DNA of 54,449 nucleotides from Clostridium sp. (GTDB taxonomy: Bacteria > Bacteroidota > Bacteroidia > Bacteroidales > Muribaculaceae). The position numbers were made by a program, and so were the translations under genes. Below are positions 24,981 to 33,944 of this stretch, one piece after another (position 1 is the first letter of the stretch; the number at the start of each line of letters is the position of its first letter). The notes beneath the pieces were generated by a model. That model was not told the origin of the DNA. It did no database searches and saw nothing but the letters and a program-made list of their open reading frames with translations. The DNA lies in assembly GCA_023663805.1 (NCBI GenBank), contig JAMPGR010000006.1:1-54449 (forward strand), read 5' to 3'.

Positions 24981-26426
24981 ATGAAAAAGAAACTCCTGAC
25001 TCTGACCGCCGGTATCCTCCTTTCCGGCATCCTCTTCGCGCTCCGCGCCGACCTCCCCTTCCGCCAGCACCGCTACGACTCCTTTATGGCCGCGCCACCG
25101 GCCGAAACCCCGGGAACACAAATTGTATTCCTCGGAAACTCGATAACGAATATGCACAACTGGAACGAAGCCTTCGGCTCCGATCCGGCGGTTGTCAACC
25201 GGGGCAATTCCGGCGGGCTTGCTCAGGAATGGGTCGACGAAGTCGAGTCTGTCACCGACAGCCGTCCGCAGAAGGTCTTTATCGGGATCGGGACAAACGA
25301 CCTCCAGCAAGGGCGCACACCCCGTCAATTGGTCGACGATATCCGTACGATTGTCCGCCGGATTCAGATAGCCTCCCCCGAGACCGATATATATGTCCAG
25401 AGCGTTCTGCCCCGAACCGACTCCCGCGCCTGGAATTCGATACCCCAGGTCAACGCGATGCTTCCGGAGATGTGTGCTCAGATGGGGGTCCGCTTCGTCG
25501 ATCTGACTGACGTGATGATGAGGATGAGAACACAGTCCGGACCCGCCCGCGACTCCTGGTCTCCCGACGGTCTCCACCCGACCGGGATCAGTTACCGCGC
25601 ATGGTGTGAATTCCTCCGCGACAGCGTCAACTCCGTCTGCTCCTACAGCCAAGGGGAGTACCATCCCTCGCTTACCTCGGTCAGCAACCCGAGCCGCGTC
25701 ACCCAGTTCTCGCTCCTGCCGGTAGACACGGACGACATCCTGTTTGTCGGCGACGAGATGGTCGAATCGGGCGAATGGAACGAACTGATGCGCAATCCCC
25801 GCGTCAAGAAGCGCTCGAGCGGCTACGGCCACGGAGGCTACGGACTCGACGCTGCCCGCCAGTATCTCGAAGTGTCGCTGACGACAGATCCGGCAACCCA
25901 GAAAGCCCCCTCGCAGATCCTGATCTACTGCGGCGTCGGCGAACTTGTCAGCGGCAAGAGCGCCGAGGAGTACGGGAAGGAATACCAGGCTCTGGTCGAC
26001 TATATAAAGCAGGTCGCGCCGAAGACGCGTATCGGAGCGGTCTCGATACTCAGCGTGACCAACGACTCGCTCGCCCGCCGCTATAACGACGAACTACGCC
26101 GGATTGCCGCCGCCGACAAAGCGGTCGACTATATCGACATCTATACCGAACTGAAGCAACACGCCGGTGACTCGATGTCGGGCGACTATGTCAACGGGCG
26201 CGGCTATGTCCGTATTGCCGGAATCCTCGGGGAATATGCCGACGGGTCCGATCCGGTCACGGTCGAAGAGTTCGAGCGCTACTATGCCCCGCGAATGGAG
26301 CGCCGCCGTCTCGGGCAGGTCTACAACAGGGTCTACACAACCCTGCAGGATCCTGCCCTTAGCGACGCGAGCCGCCGCGAACTCGAGCAGGTTGCCACCC
26401 GGCTCGAAACAATGCTTAAGCCCTGA
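24981..26426 (+). CDS. Tandem SGNH/GDSL hydrolase, second domain degenerate
   Basis: A 481-aa exported protein (signal peptide MKKKLLTLTAGILLSGILFALRA). The first SGNH domain (about 45-220) has all blocks: FLGNSIT with nucleophile S54, VVNRGNSGG, IGIGTNDLQ (N106) and DGLHPTG (D196, H199). The second (about 250-425) keeps the fold pattern, but FVGDEMV has Glu259 instead of Ser, IYCGVGELVSG replaces GTND, and VNGRGY replaces DxxHP, so it is probably inactive. Relatives include surface sialate or acetyl-xylan esterases (often annotated sialate O-acetylesterase-like). Tandem active/inactive copies suggest the second domain binds ligand or partner. Monocistronic by position. Confidence 0.85.
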   Translation: MKKKLLTLTAGILLSGILFALRADLPFRQHRYDSFMAAPPAETPGTQIVFLGNSITNMHNWNEAFGSDPAVVNRGNSGGLAQEWVDEVESVTDSRPQKVFIGIGTNDLQQGRTPRQLVDDIRTIVRRIQIASPETDIYVQSVLPRTDSRAWNSIPQVNAMLPEMCAQMGVRFVDLTDVMMRMRTQSGPARDSWSPDGLHPTGISYRAWCEFLRDSVNSVCSYSQGEYHPSLTSVSNPSRVTQFSLLPVDTDDILFVGDEMVESGEWNELMRNPRVKKRSSGYGHGGYGLDAARQYLEVSLTTDPATQKAPSQILIYCGVGELVSGKSAEEYGKEYQALVDYIKQVAPKTRIGAVSILSVTNDSLARRYNDELRRIAAADKAVDYIDIYTELKQHAGDSMSGDYVNGRGYVRIAGILGEYADGSDPVTVEEFERYYAPRMERRRLGQVYNRVYTTLQDPALSDASRRELEQVATRLETMLKP

Positions 26427-26429
26427 CTG

Positions 26430-26461
26430 TTTGTTTTATAGGACAAATTTATGTAAATTTG
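26430..26461 (+). promoter_or_regulatory. Promoter of the Rpn-family nuclease gene
   Basis: TTTG (26430-26433), a 20-base spacer and TAAATTTG (26454-26461) match the consensus. The ATG at 26486 lies 24 bases downstream. Confidence 0.7.
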
Positions 26462-26485
26462 CAACAGAAACAAAAGACGAAGGAT

Positions 26486-27355
26486 ATGTGTACCGAAAAA
26501 TATATCGATCCCTTTACCGACTTTGGATTCAAACTTCTTTTTGGCAATAACAAAAACAAGGAATTCCTGATTGCCGTTCTGAACTCACTTCTCGACCTTG
26601 AGTACGAGATCGTTGACATAACTTATAACAATACCGAGATTTTCGGTAAGACTCCCGACGATCGTCGTGCGGTCTATGATCTCTATTGCACAACCTCTGA
26701 CGGTTCGCATATTATTGTCGAGATGCAGAACGCCTATCAGCGTTATTTCTCAGATCGAACCGTCTATTACTCATCGTTTCTGATGCAGGCCGCAGCCAAA
26801 CAGGGCAAATGGGATTATCGGCTTCCACCGATATACACCATAGCTTTTTTGAACTTCAAACTCGATGCATATCTTGACGATCCGGATTACAAGCATATCA
26901 TCCGGTTAGCCGATGTAAAAACCGGTCAGGTTTTCTACGACAAACTGACATATATCTACATCGAAATGCCAAAGTTTAACAAGGAAATCGATGACTTGAA
27001 CGGTTATGCGGACATATGGTTGTATATCTTTAAAAATATCGTCAAACTCGACGGAAAACCTGCTGAGTTCCGTGGGAAGATCTTCGAGAGATTCTTCAGA
27101 GCGGCAGAAATCGCCCGGTTCACACCCGAAGCTCGTGCGGCATACGAGAAATCCCTGAAGAATATGCGCGATTATGACAATACAATCACCTACGCTGAAG
27201 ACCGGGGCTTCGATCGGGGAATCAGGCAGGGTCTCGAGCAGGGGGAAAAGCAGAAGGCTCTTCAGATTGCCCGAAGATTGAGAGCACTCGGAATGTCGGC
27301 GGCGGAGATTGCCGAAGCGACAGGACTGAAGCCTGACGAGATCGGACAACCATAA
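26486..27355 (+). CDS. Rpn family recombination-promoting nuclease / PD-(D/E)XK transposase-like
   Basis: A 289-aa protein of the PD-(D/E)XK nuclease family transposase group (PF12784-like). It starts KYIDPFTDFGFKLLFGNNKNKEFLIAVLNSLLDLEYEIVDITYNNTE. The nuclease core is seen as RRAVYDLYCTTSDGSHIIVEMQ (D...E-x-Q), and the C-terminus has RGIRQGLEQGEKQKALQIARRLRALGMSAAEIAEATGL, a helical tail ending in a short HTH-like segment. These genes occur in many copies in Bacteroidota; the E. coli relatives promote RecA-independent recombination. No terminal inverted repeats were found, so it is not an intact insertion sequence. It is less GC-rich than its neighbours. Confidence 0.9.
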   Translation: MCTEKYIDPFTDFGFKLLFGNNKNKEFLIAVLNSLLDLEYEIVDITYNNTEIFGKTPDDRRAVYDLYCTTSDGSHIIVEMQNAYQRYFSDRTVYYSSFLMQAAAKQGKWDYRLPPIYTIAFLNFKLDAYLDDPDYKHIIRLADVKTGQVFYDKLTYIYIEMPKFNKEIDDLNGYADIWLYIFKNIVKLDGKPAEFRGKIFERFFRAAEIARFTPEARAAYEKSLKNMRDYDNTITYAEDRGFDRGIRQGLEQGEKQKALQIARRLRALGMSAAEIAEATGLKPDEIGQP

Positions 27356-27406
27356 TCATTCGTCTATTTCAGACAAATTCCGGTCAGATCGAGCGCCGCA
27401 GGCCCG

Positions 27407-27438
27407 GTGACGCAAATTATGTCGTAACTTTGCGTCAC
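27407..27438 (+). promoter_or_regulatory. Promoter of the GH76 gene with overlapping operator-like dyad
   Basis: A -7 box TAACTTTG (27425-27432) lies inside a perfect 10-bp inverted repeat: GTGACGCAAA (27407-27416) and TTTGCGTCAC (27429-27438), 12-base spacer. The right arm covers the TTTG of the -7 box and the probable start point. No TTTG -33 box is seen. This looks like a repressor or activator site. Confidence 0.55.
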
Positions 27439-27466
27439 CCTAATCCTGTTACCCAGTATCTGACGA

Positions 27467-29719
27467 ATGAAAAAACAATCACTTATCGCCCTTGCTCTCC
27501 TCGCCGCGGCCGCTCCGCTCTCCTCCCGCGCCCAGCAGGTCCTGACATGGAACAACCCTCTGGCCACTCCGGCAGTCGAAGCATCGGAACTCACCGGCCT
27601 TCCCCTCGAAAACCTGACCGACGGTAACGACCTATCCGTCGTGACCTTCAGCAACGTAACGCTCCCCCTGTCTGTCACCTTCACGACCGACCGCCCTTTC
27701 CTCGCCAAAGGAATAAACATCGTGATCGGCTCGGACTGCGACAAGGCTCCATACCAGTTGGTCGTATACGGCCGTAACGACGCTTCGGACCAATGGAAGT
27801 CGATCGGAAGTTACAGAGTCGGCGTCTTCTCTGATCCCTATACCGGCTATTCCGGAAAGACAACCTCCTCGACAGTGCCCTATACCCGTTTCAAATTCGA
27901 GATCACGAAGATCCGCAACAGCGCCGACCTCGAAATCGCCGAAATCGAACTGCTCGGTACCTACGACGAGGACCTCTCGATCGCGACTGGCGCCAACGGA
28001 TCATTCTCCGCATCGTCGAAAGCCACCGATCCCGCGCTCCCGTTCACGTTCAAGAACGCACTCGCCCAGTATGGCCTCGCCGACACCTGGCTGCAGTATG
28101 ACTTCGACGAACCGACAGCCATCGGCGCCTATTCGCTGACGGCGTGCGCGAACACCGACCGTACGGCCCGTCCGCGAGCCTGGGAACTCCTCGGCTCCGA
28201 GGATGGCGAGACATGGCACACCCTCGACATGCGCGCCAACCAGGGCGACTGGACCGCCGACAACTTCGAATACCGCCGTGTCCCCGGCCAGGGAACATCG
28301 CCGGTCGATTTCGCCGCGGCGGCCGACGAACTTCTCGGCGTTATGCAGAAAAAATTCGTCAGCACCTGGGGCAAAGGGAAATATCTGATCAACTCCTGGC
28401 ACGAAGACCCCTCGAAAATGGACTACGGCTACAACTACTGGTGGATGGCCCACGCGATCGACGGCTGTGTCGACGCCTACAACCGGACCGGCGACGAGCG
28501 CTATCGGATTCTTGCCCAGGATATCCGCGAGGGTATGTACACGGCCTACGACGCCAGCCGCTATGATCTCTGGAACTCCTACTACGACGATATGGAATGG
28601 ATGAACCTCGCCTGTATGCGCGCCTACGAGTCGTTCACGCGCCTTCAGAGCAGCTGGCTCAACGACGCCGTCAAACTCTTCGGCTGGATCTGGCAGGGGT
28701 GGAACTACGACAACGGCAGCGAGGGGGGAATCCGCTGGAACAGCGGTAGCGGAACCGGAAAGAACTCCTGTTCGAACGCCCCGGCTATGATTGGCGCGGC
28801 CCGTCTCTACCAGTTGACCGGCGAGGAGCAGTATCTCGAAAAGGCTGTCATGATCTTCGACTGGATGCTGACCCACTCCCGCTTCGACGACGGATTCATC
28901 AAGGACGCCCCCGACAACGACAACCGCGGCTGGGTCTTCACCTACAACCAGGGTACATGGGTCGGCGGACTGCTCGAACTCTACCGGATCACCCGCGAGC
29001 AGAAATACTACGACATCGCCGTCGACCTGATCGACAAATCGATCGACGACCGCTGGTATACCCCCGACGGAATCATGCGCGAACAGGGAATCGGCGACGG
29101 CGGAATGTTCAAAGGGATCTATATCCGCTATATCGCAAACTGGGTCCTCTCCGGTTTCCTCGACCAGGAGCATCAGGTACGCTACGCGACCTTCCTGGTC
29201 GAAAACGCCCGCTCCATGGTTGAATGCGCCCTCCATAAAGACACCTGGACCGTCATGCCCGACTGGAAAACACGCGACAGTTTCGCCAACGGCGAGGTAA
29301 ACGGCGCAAGCGACGGAAGTTACCACAGTTCCGTCCTGCTCAGCGGTCTTTTCCTCCTCGAAAGTGTCGACGCGATGCGCCGCGCCGGAATCCTCGGCGA
29401 GGACTACTCGGTCGTCAATCCCGCCGTCGGGAAGAAATACTCCCACTATCGCGTCCGCTTCACATCGAACTACGGTTCCAGCGACCTGAATATCGGCGGA
29501 TTCTCCCTCTTTGGCGAGGGTAGCACGACCGCCGTCGGGGAACTGCACGCCGATGGCACAGACAATATCGTTGTCGAAGGAAACAGAGTCAGCGCCGCCG
29601 ACGGCAGCCCGGTCGAAGTCTACGCGATCGACGGCCGTCAGGTCTGCAGCGAGAGCCTTCCGGCCGGCACGTATATCGTCCGCTACTCCGACGGTTCGAC
29701 CCGCAAACTGAGACTCTGA
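27467..29719 (+). CDS. GH76 family glycoside hydrolase (alpha-1,6-mannanase-like) with T9SS tail
   Basis: A 750-aa secreted protein: signal peptide (1-22, SSRA-QQ), two discoidin/galactose-binding-like domains (about 25-165 and 170-275), then a GH76 (alpha/alpha)6 barrel (about 285-640). The GH76 catalytic Asp pair is D374-D375 in YYDDMEWMNLA; WQGWNYDNGSEGGIRWNS, KNSCSNAPAMIGAARLY and FTYNQGTWVGGLLELYRIT are other family blocks. The C-terminus (VEVYAIDGRQVCSESLPAGTYIVRYSDGSTRKLRL) is a T9SS sorting tail. GH76 enzymes cleave alpha-1,6-mannan backbones of yeast and fungal cell walls. No SusC/SusD pair is nearby, so it is not in a classical polysaccharide utilization locus. Confidence 0.93.
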   Translation: MKKQSLIALALLAAAAPLSSRAQQVLTWNNPLATPAVEASELTGLPLENLTDGNDLSVVTFSNVTLPLSVTFTTDRPFLAKGINIVIGSDCDKAPYQLVVYGRNDASDQWKSIGSYRVGVFSDPYTGYSGKTTSSTVPYTRFKFEITKIRNSADLEIAEIELLGTYDEDLSIATGANGSFSASSKATDPALPFTFKNALAQYGLADTWLQYDFDEPTAIGAYSLTACANTDRTARPRAWELLGSEDGETWHTLDMRANQGDWTADNFEYRRVPGQGTSPVDFAAAADELLGVMQKKFVSTWGKGKYLINSWHEDPSKMDYGYNYWWMAHAIDGCVDAYNRTGDERYRILAQDIREGMYTAYDASRYDLWNSYYDDMEWMNLACMRAYESFTRLQSSWLNDAVKLFGWIWQGWNYDNGSEGGIRWNSGSGTGKNSCSNAPAMIGAARLYQLTGEEQYLEKAVMIFDWMLTHSRFDDGFIKDAPDNDNRGWVFTYNQGTWVGGLLELYRITREQKYYDIAVDLIDKSIDDRWYTPDGIMREQGIGDGGMFKGIYIRYIANWVLSGFLDQEHQVRYATFLVENARSMVECALHKDTWTVMPDWKTRDSFANGEVNGASDGSYHSSVLLSGLFLLESVDAMRRAGILGEDYSVVNPAVGKKYSHYRVRFTSNYGSSDLNIGGFSLFGEGSTTAVGELHADGTDNIVVEGNRVSAADGSPVEVYAIDGRQVCSESLPAGTYIVRYSDGSTRKLRL

Positions 29720-29761
29720 CGATATAATTTCCGGAAATTACGTAAATTGCCGACAATTTAT

Positions 29762-29792
29762 TTTGTAATTTGGATGATATGAATTAATTTTG
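29762..29792 (+). promoter_or_regulatory. Promoter of the CotH-kinase gene
   Basis: TTTG (29762-29765), a 19-base spacer and TAATTTTG (29785-29792). The ATG follows after 20 bases. Confidence 0.7.
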
Positions 29793-29812
29793 CGAATTAA
29801 ATACATCAAAGA

Positions 29813-32137
29813 ATGAAGCATATCTACACAACTATTATCCTATCATGTATCATGTCGGCATCGGCGGTTGCAGGAACCATAGTAATCAATGAAATCATGC
29901 AGTCTAACGTCAACTCATATATGGCGGACAACAATATGCCCGACTCATGGGTCGAACTGTATAATCCTACTGATGAACCTGTCGACATCTCAGGATGGAA
30001 AATAGGCGTAAAGTCAAAAGCATCGAAAGCGTATACACTTCCGTCGATAACTCCGATCCAACCCAAAGGATATCTTGTTGTCTTCTGCGACAAGGAGGAG
30101 ACGGGACTCCACACAAGTTTTCGTCTCGAGTCGACCAGCGCTGGCGATGTCTATCTGTTTGACACGTCTGATAATCTTGTCGATCACCTGAGCCACGACA
30201 AGATGCCGGCTCCCGACATCGCCTATGGCCGTCTGACGGACGGCGCTGACCAATGGGGCTATTTCGTCACGTCGACCCCCGGCTCGGCCAATCTGGGCAA
30301 TACCTCGTCGCTGCTCCTTTCCGCGCCTGTATTCTCGGTCGGCGGCGGGGTTTTCTATGAGCCTGTCGATGTTACGGTCGGGATTCCCGAATCCGCCCCT
30401 GCCGACGCCGTGCTCTGCGTGACAACTGACGGTCGTGTCCCGACCATATCGGACCGTGTCGACTCTCCCTGCGTGCTGACTCTAAGCGAGAGCACACCGT
30501 TGCAGGCCCGTCTGGTTTCGGATACCGCCCTGTCCCCTTTGCCCGTTTCGAACACCTATCTTTTCCCTGACCATCAGATAACAATGCCGATAGTCTGCAT
30601 GACAACCGACGAAAGAAATCTCTACGACGAGGAAATCGGGATGTTATACAACTATATGGAAGAGGATTGGAGACGTCCGGTCAATATAGAAATATTCGAT
30701 GGTGAAACCCATCAGCAGGTTATTAATCAGCAGGGAGAGACTGAGATTCAGGGATGGTCTTCGAGACAGTTCGCCCAGAAATCCCTGAAACTGTATGCCA
30801 ACAAACGCTTCGGGACAAAACGGTTCAACCATCCCCTGTGGCCTGCGGACAAACCCGATATGGACGAGTTCCAGTCTTTCTCTCTCCGTAACGGAGGGAA
30901 TACTTTCGCCCTCGATCATCTTCGGGATTCATACTACAACATGCTCTTCGGCACCCACGTCGGCGATGTTATCGAATATCAGTCCTACCGCCCCTGCGTC
31001 GCATATATAAACGGCAACCCCTACGGGATGATCGACCTTCGCGAGCGCGCTAACGACCACTATATCGAGGCGACATATCCCGATATCGAAGACTACTGTA
31101 TGGTTGAGGATTGGTATGATTTCAAAACTGACGAACAGCAGCCGTTCTGGGATTTCTACAATCTCTATTCGGATCCGAACTCGTCGTTCGCCGAATTAAA
31201 CGAGGTTATGGATATGGAAAGTTTCGCGACATTGTTTCTCGCCGATGCGTTCAGTTTCGATGTTGATACCCCGGACGGAAATATCGTCATGTGGAAACCG
31301 GCCGGCGGCAAGTGGAAATGGTTCCTGAAAGATATGGACTGTACGAACTATGACTATCTTGTCGACAACGACTATATCGACTATCTCAATATGATTCCGA
31401 ACGAGGAATATGCAGATTGGTTCAAGAATACCGAGAACGGTACGCGCCTGTTCCGTAAATGTCTCTCTTTCCCGGAGTTCACCGAGATCCTCGTTAACCG
31501 GTATATCGCTTATTACGGCGACTTTCTCCGGCCCTCTGTCGCATGTACATTGTTCGACGACATGAAAAACGAAATTAGGGATGAGTTCAGCCGAACCGCC
31601 GAACTCTATGGCTTCAAATGCTGGCTCGACGGACATGTCGAACCGCTGAAACAGTATGTGGCCGACCGGGGACCCGTCATGTTCGAGCAGTTCCGCACGC
31701 GCTATGACCTCGGAGATACATGCCGCCTGACTATCGGGAATCCTTCCCTTTCGGTTTCTCTTTTCGGCCATAAACTGAACTACGCCGATTTCGACGGCCT
31801 GACATACACCGAACGTAATCTCCGCCTCGATTCCGATACGGAAGGTGTGTGGGTGATTGACGAATATGACGCAGCCGGGGAGCGCTCGACATCGAAGATC
31901 GTCGGAAAATCCTGTGAGTTCGCCCCGTCAGCGACTGCCGTCAGATGTCACGTCGAGTTTGCCGACCCGACGGCGATCGACGATATACGCGACAGCGAAA
32001 CCGTCGGTTCCGATCTGGATGCTCCCGTCTCATACTATACGATCGACGGCATCAGGCTCGATACCAATCCGGAGATTCCCGGATTGTATATCGAGAAAAA
32101 AGGACGCGGGCAGGCCCGGAAGATAATCGTCAGGTAG
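29813..32137 (+). CDS. CotH kinase family protein with lamin-tail and chitobiase-like domains, T9SS tail
   Basis: A 774-aa secreted protein. Signal peptide (1-20); lamin-tail domain (about 22-160: IVINEIMQSN..DSWVELYNPTDEPVDISGWKIG); a CHB_HEX-type beta domain (about 165-260: VLCVTTDGRVPT); CotH kinase domain (about 260-600) with GNPYGMIDLRERAN and the metal-binding DxD in WKWFLKDMDCTNY (D near 506 and 508). The end (YYTIDGIRLDTNPEIPGLYIEKKGRGQARKIIVR) is a T9SS sorting tail. CotH proteins are atypical kinases that phosphorylate secreted proteins, so this may be a surface kinase; its target is unknown. Less GC-rich than its neighbours. A strong terminator follows. Confidence 0.9.
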   Translation: MKHIYTTIILSCIMSASAVAGTIVINEIMQSNVNSYMADNNMPDSWVELYNPTDEPVDISGWKIGVKSKASKAYTLPSITPIQPKGYLVVFCDKEETGLHTSFRLESTSAGDVYLFDTSDNLVDHLSHDKMPAPDIAYGRLTDGADQWGYFVTSTPGSANLGNTSSLLLSAPVFSVGGGVFYEPVDVTVGIPESAPADAVLCVTTDGRVPTISDRVDSPCVLTLSESTPLQARLVSDTALSPLPVSNTYLFPDHQITMPIVCMTTDERNLYDEEIGMLYNYMEEDWRRPVNIEIFDGETHQQVINQQGETEIQGWSSRQFAQKSLKLYANKRFGTKRFNHPLWPADKPDMDEFQSFSLRNGGNTFALDHLRDSYYNMLFGTHVGDVIEYQSYRPCVAYINGNPYGMIDLRERANDHYIEATYPDIEDYCMVEDWYDFKTDEQQPFWDFYNLYSDPNSSFAELNEVMDMESFATLFLADAFSFDVDTPDGNIVMWKPAGGKWKWFLKDMDCTNYDYLVDNDYIDYLNMIPNEEYADWFKNTENGTRLFRKCLSFPEFTEILVNRYIAYYGDFLRPSVACTLFDDMKNEIRDEFSRTAELYGFKCWLDGHVEPLKQYVADRGPVMFEQFRTRYDLGDTCRLTIGNPSLSVSLFGHKLNYADFDGLTYTERNLRLDSDTEGVWVIDEYDAAGERSTSKIVGKSCEFAPSATAVRCHVEFADPTAIDDIRDSETVGSDLDAPVSYYTIDGIRLDTNPEIPGLYIEKKGRGQARKIIVR

Positions 32138-32158
32138 ACGAACGCAACAGGAATCTCA

Positions 32159-32204
32159 GCGGCGGAACGGAGTCTTATGACTCCGCTCCGCCGCGTGATT
32201 TTAT
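32159..32204 (+). terminator. Terminator of the CotH gene
   Basis: Stem GCGGCGGA-A-CGGAGTC (32159-32174) pairs with GACTCCG-C-TCCGCCGC (32179-32194) around a TTAT loop: 15 pairs with one mismatch. A T-rich tail follows (GTGATTTTAT). It lies 21 bases after the stop codon. Confidence 0.8.
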
Positions 32205-32213
32205 AGATTCGTT

Positions 32214-32244
32214 TTTGCGGTTTCGGAAATTGTTTGTAACTTTG
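32214..32244 (+). promoter_or_regulatory. Promoter of metK
   Basis: TTTG (32214-32217), a 19-base spacer and TAACTTTG (32237-32244). Transcription would start near 32250, giving an unusually long leader of about 205 bases before metK. Confidence 0.7.
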
Positions 32245-32254
32245 CGGCCGAAAT

Positions 32255-32345
32255 CCGGAAGCAAGGCTCCGGAAGTGGAAAAATTTGGCTGCTTGCAACC
32301 ACTCGAAAAAAATGCTAAAACTGCAAACCGACTGAGTAACGCCGC
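32255..32345 (+). ncRNA. Structured metK leader, candidate SAM-responsive RNA
   Basis: Within the long metK leader, AGTGG (32274-32278) pairs with CCACT (32299-32303). The loop holds A-rich and TTTGG segments. After an A-rich joiner comes TGCTAAAAC (32313-32321), whose CTAAA could pair with TTTGG (32284-32288) as a pseudoknot. GCAACC and TGCTAAA resemble conserved blocks of SAM-binding riboswitches (SAM-I GCAACC...GGTGCTAA; SAM-II GCTAAA). The class cannot be assigned by eye, and a classic SAM-I core is not complete. The rest of the leader (32346-32456) is GC-rich with no ORF that I support. Confidence 0.35.
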
Positions 32346-32456
32346 GTCGCCGCGCGTAACCGCCCCGTTCCGCCGTTCGGCATTTATCGACGCCGCCACC
32401 TTCCGTTTCCCTTGGCTTCCGCCGCGAAATATGTGTGATAAGAACGAAAGGAAAAA

Positions 32457-33779
<1,323 letters not shown>

Positions 33780-33822
33780 AAAAACGCGAAAAAACAGTGT
33801 AAAAACCCCGCGATGGCCCGAC

Positions 33823-33858
33823 TTTTTTTGTCGATCGACAAAAAAGACGTATCTTTGT
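33823..33858 (+). promoter_or_regulatory. Promoter of ppiD with 24-bp palindrome in its spacer
   Basis: TTTG (33827-33830), a 20-base spacer and TATCTTTG (33851-33858) match the consensus. A perfect 24-bp palindrome (33823-33846, half-site TTTTTTTGTCGA) overlaps the -33 box and fills most of the spacer. It could be an operator, or the stem of a metK terminator with an A-run before and a T-run after. Confidence 0.6.
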
Positions 33859-33944
33859 GCGCTTATTGCCGCGATACGCGTCGCGGCCGTAGGCGCACGA
33901 ACCGTTTGTCAGAACAAAAAAATAAAAAAACATCAAAATAATCA

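Noticed and set aside
26486..27355. Complete insertion sequence
   Set aside because: The encoded protein is in a transposase-like family, but no terminal inverted repeats or target duplications were found around it.
28001..29548. Leftward open frame antisense to the GH76 gene
   Set aside because: Shadow of a clear GH76 enzyme with a signal peptide and T9SS tail.
32250..32345. Classic SAM-I riboswitch
   Set aside because: GCAACC and TGCTAAA blocks are present, but the GA-rich P1/P2 kink-turn region and full P3 are not, so only a candidate SAM-responsive leader is reported.
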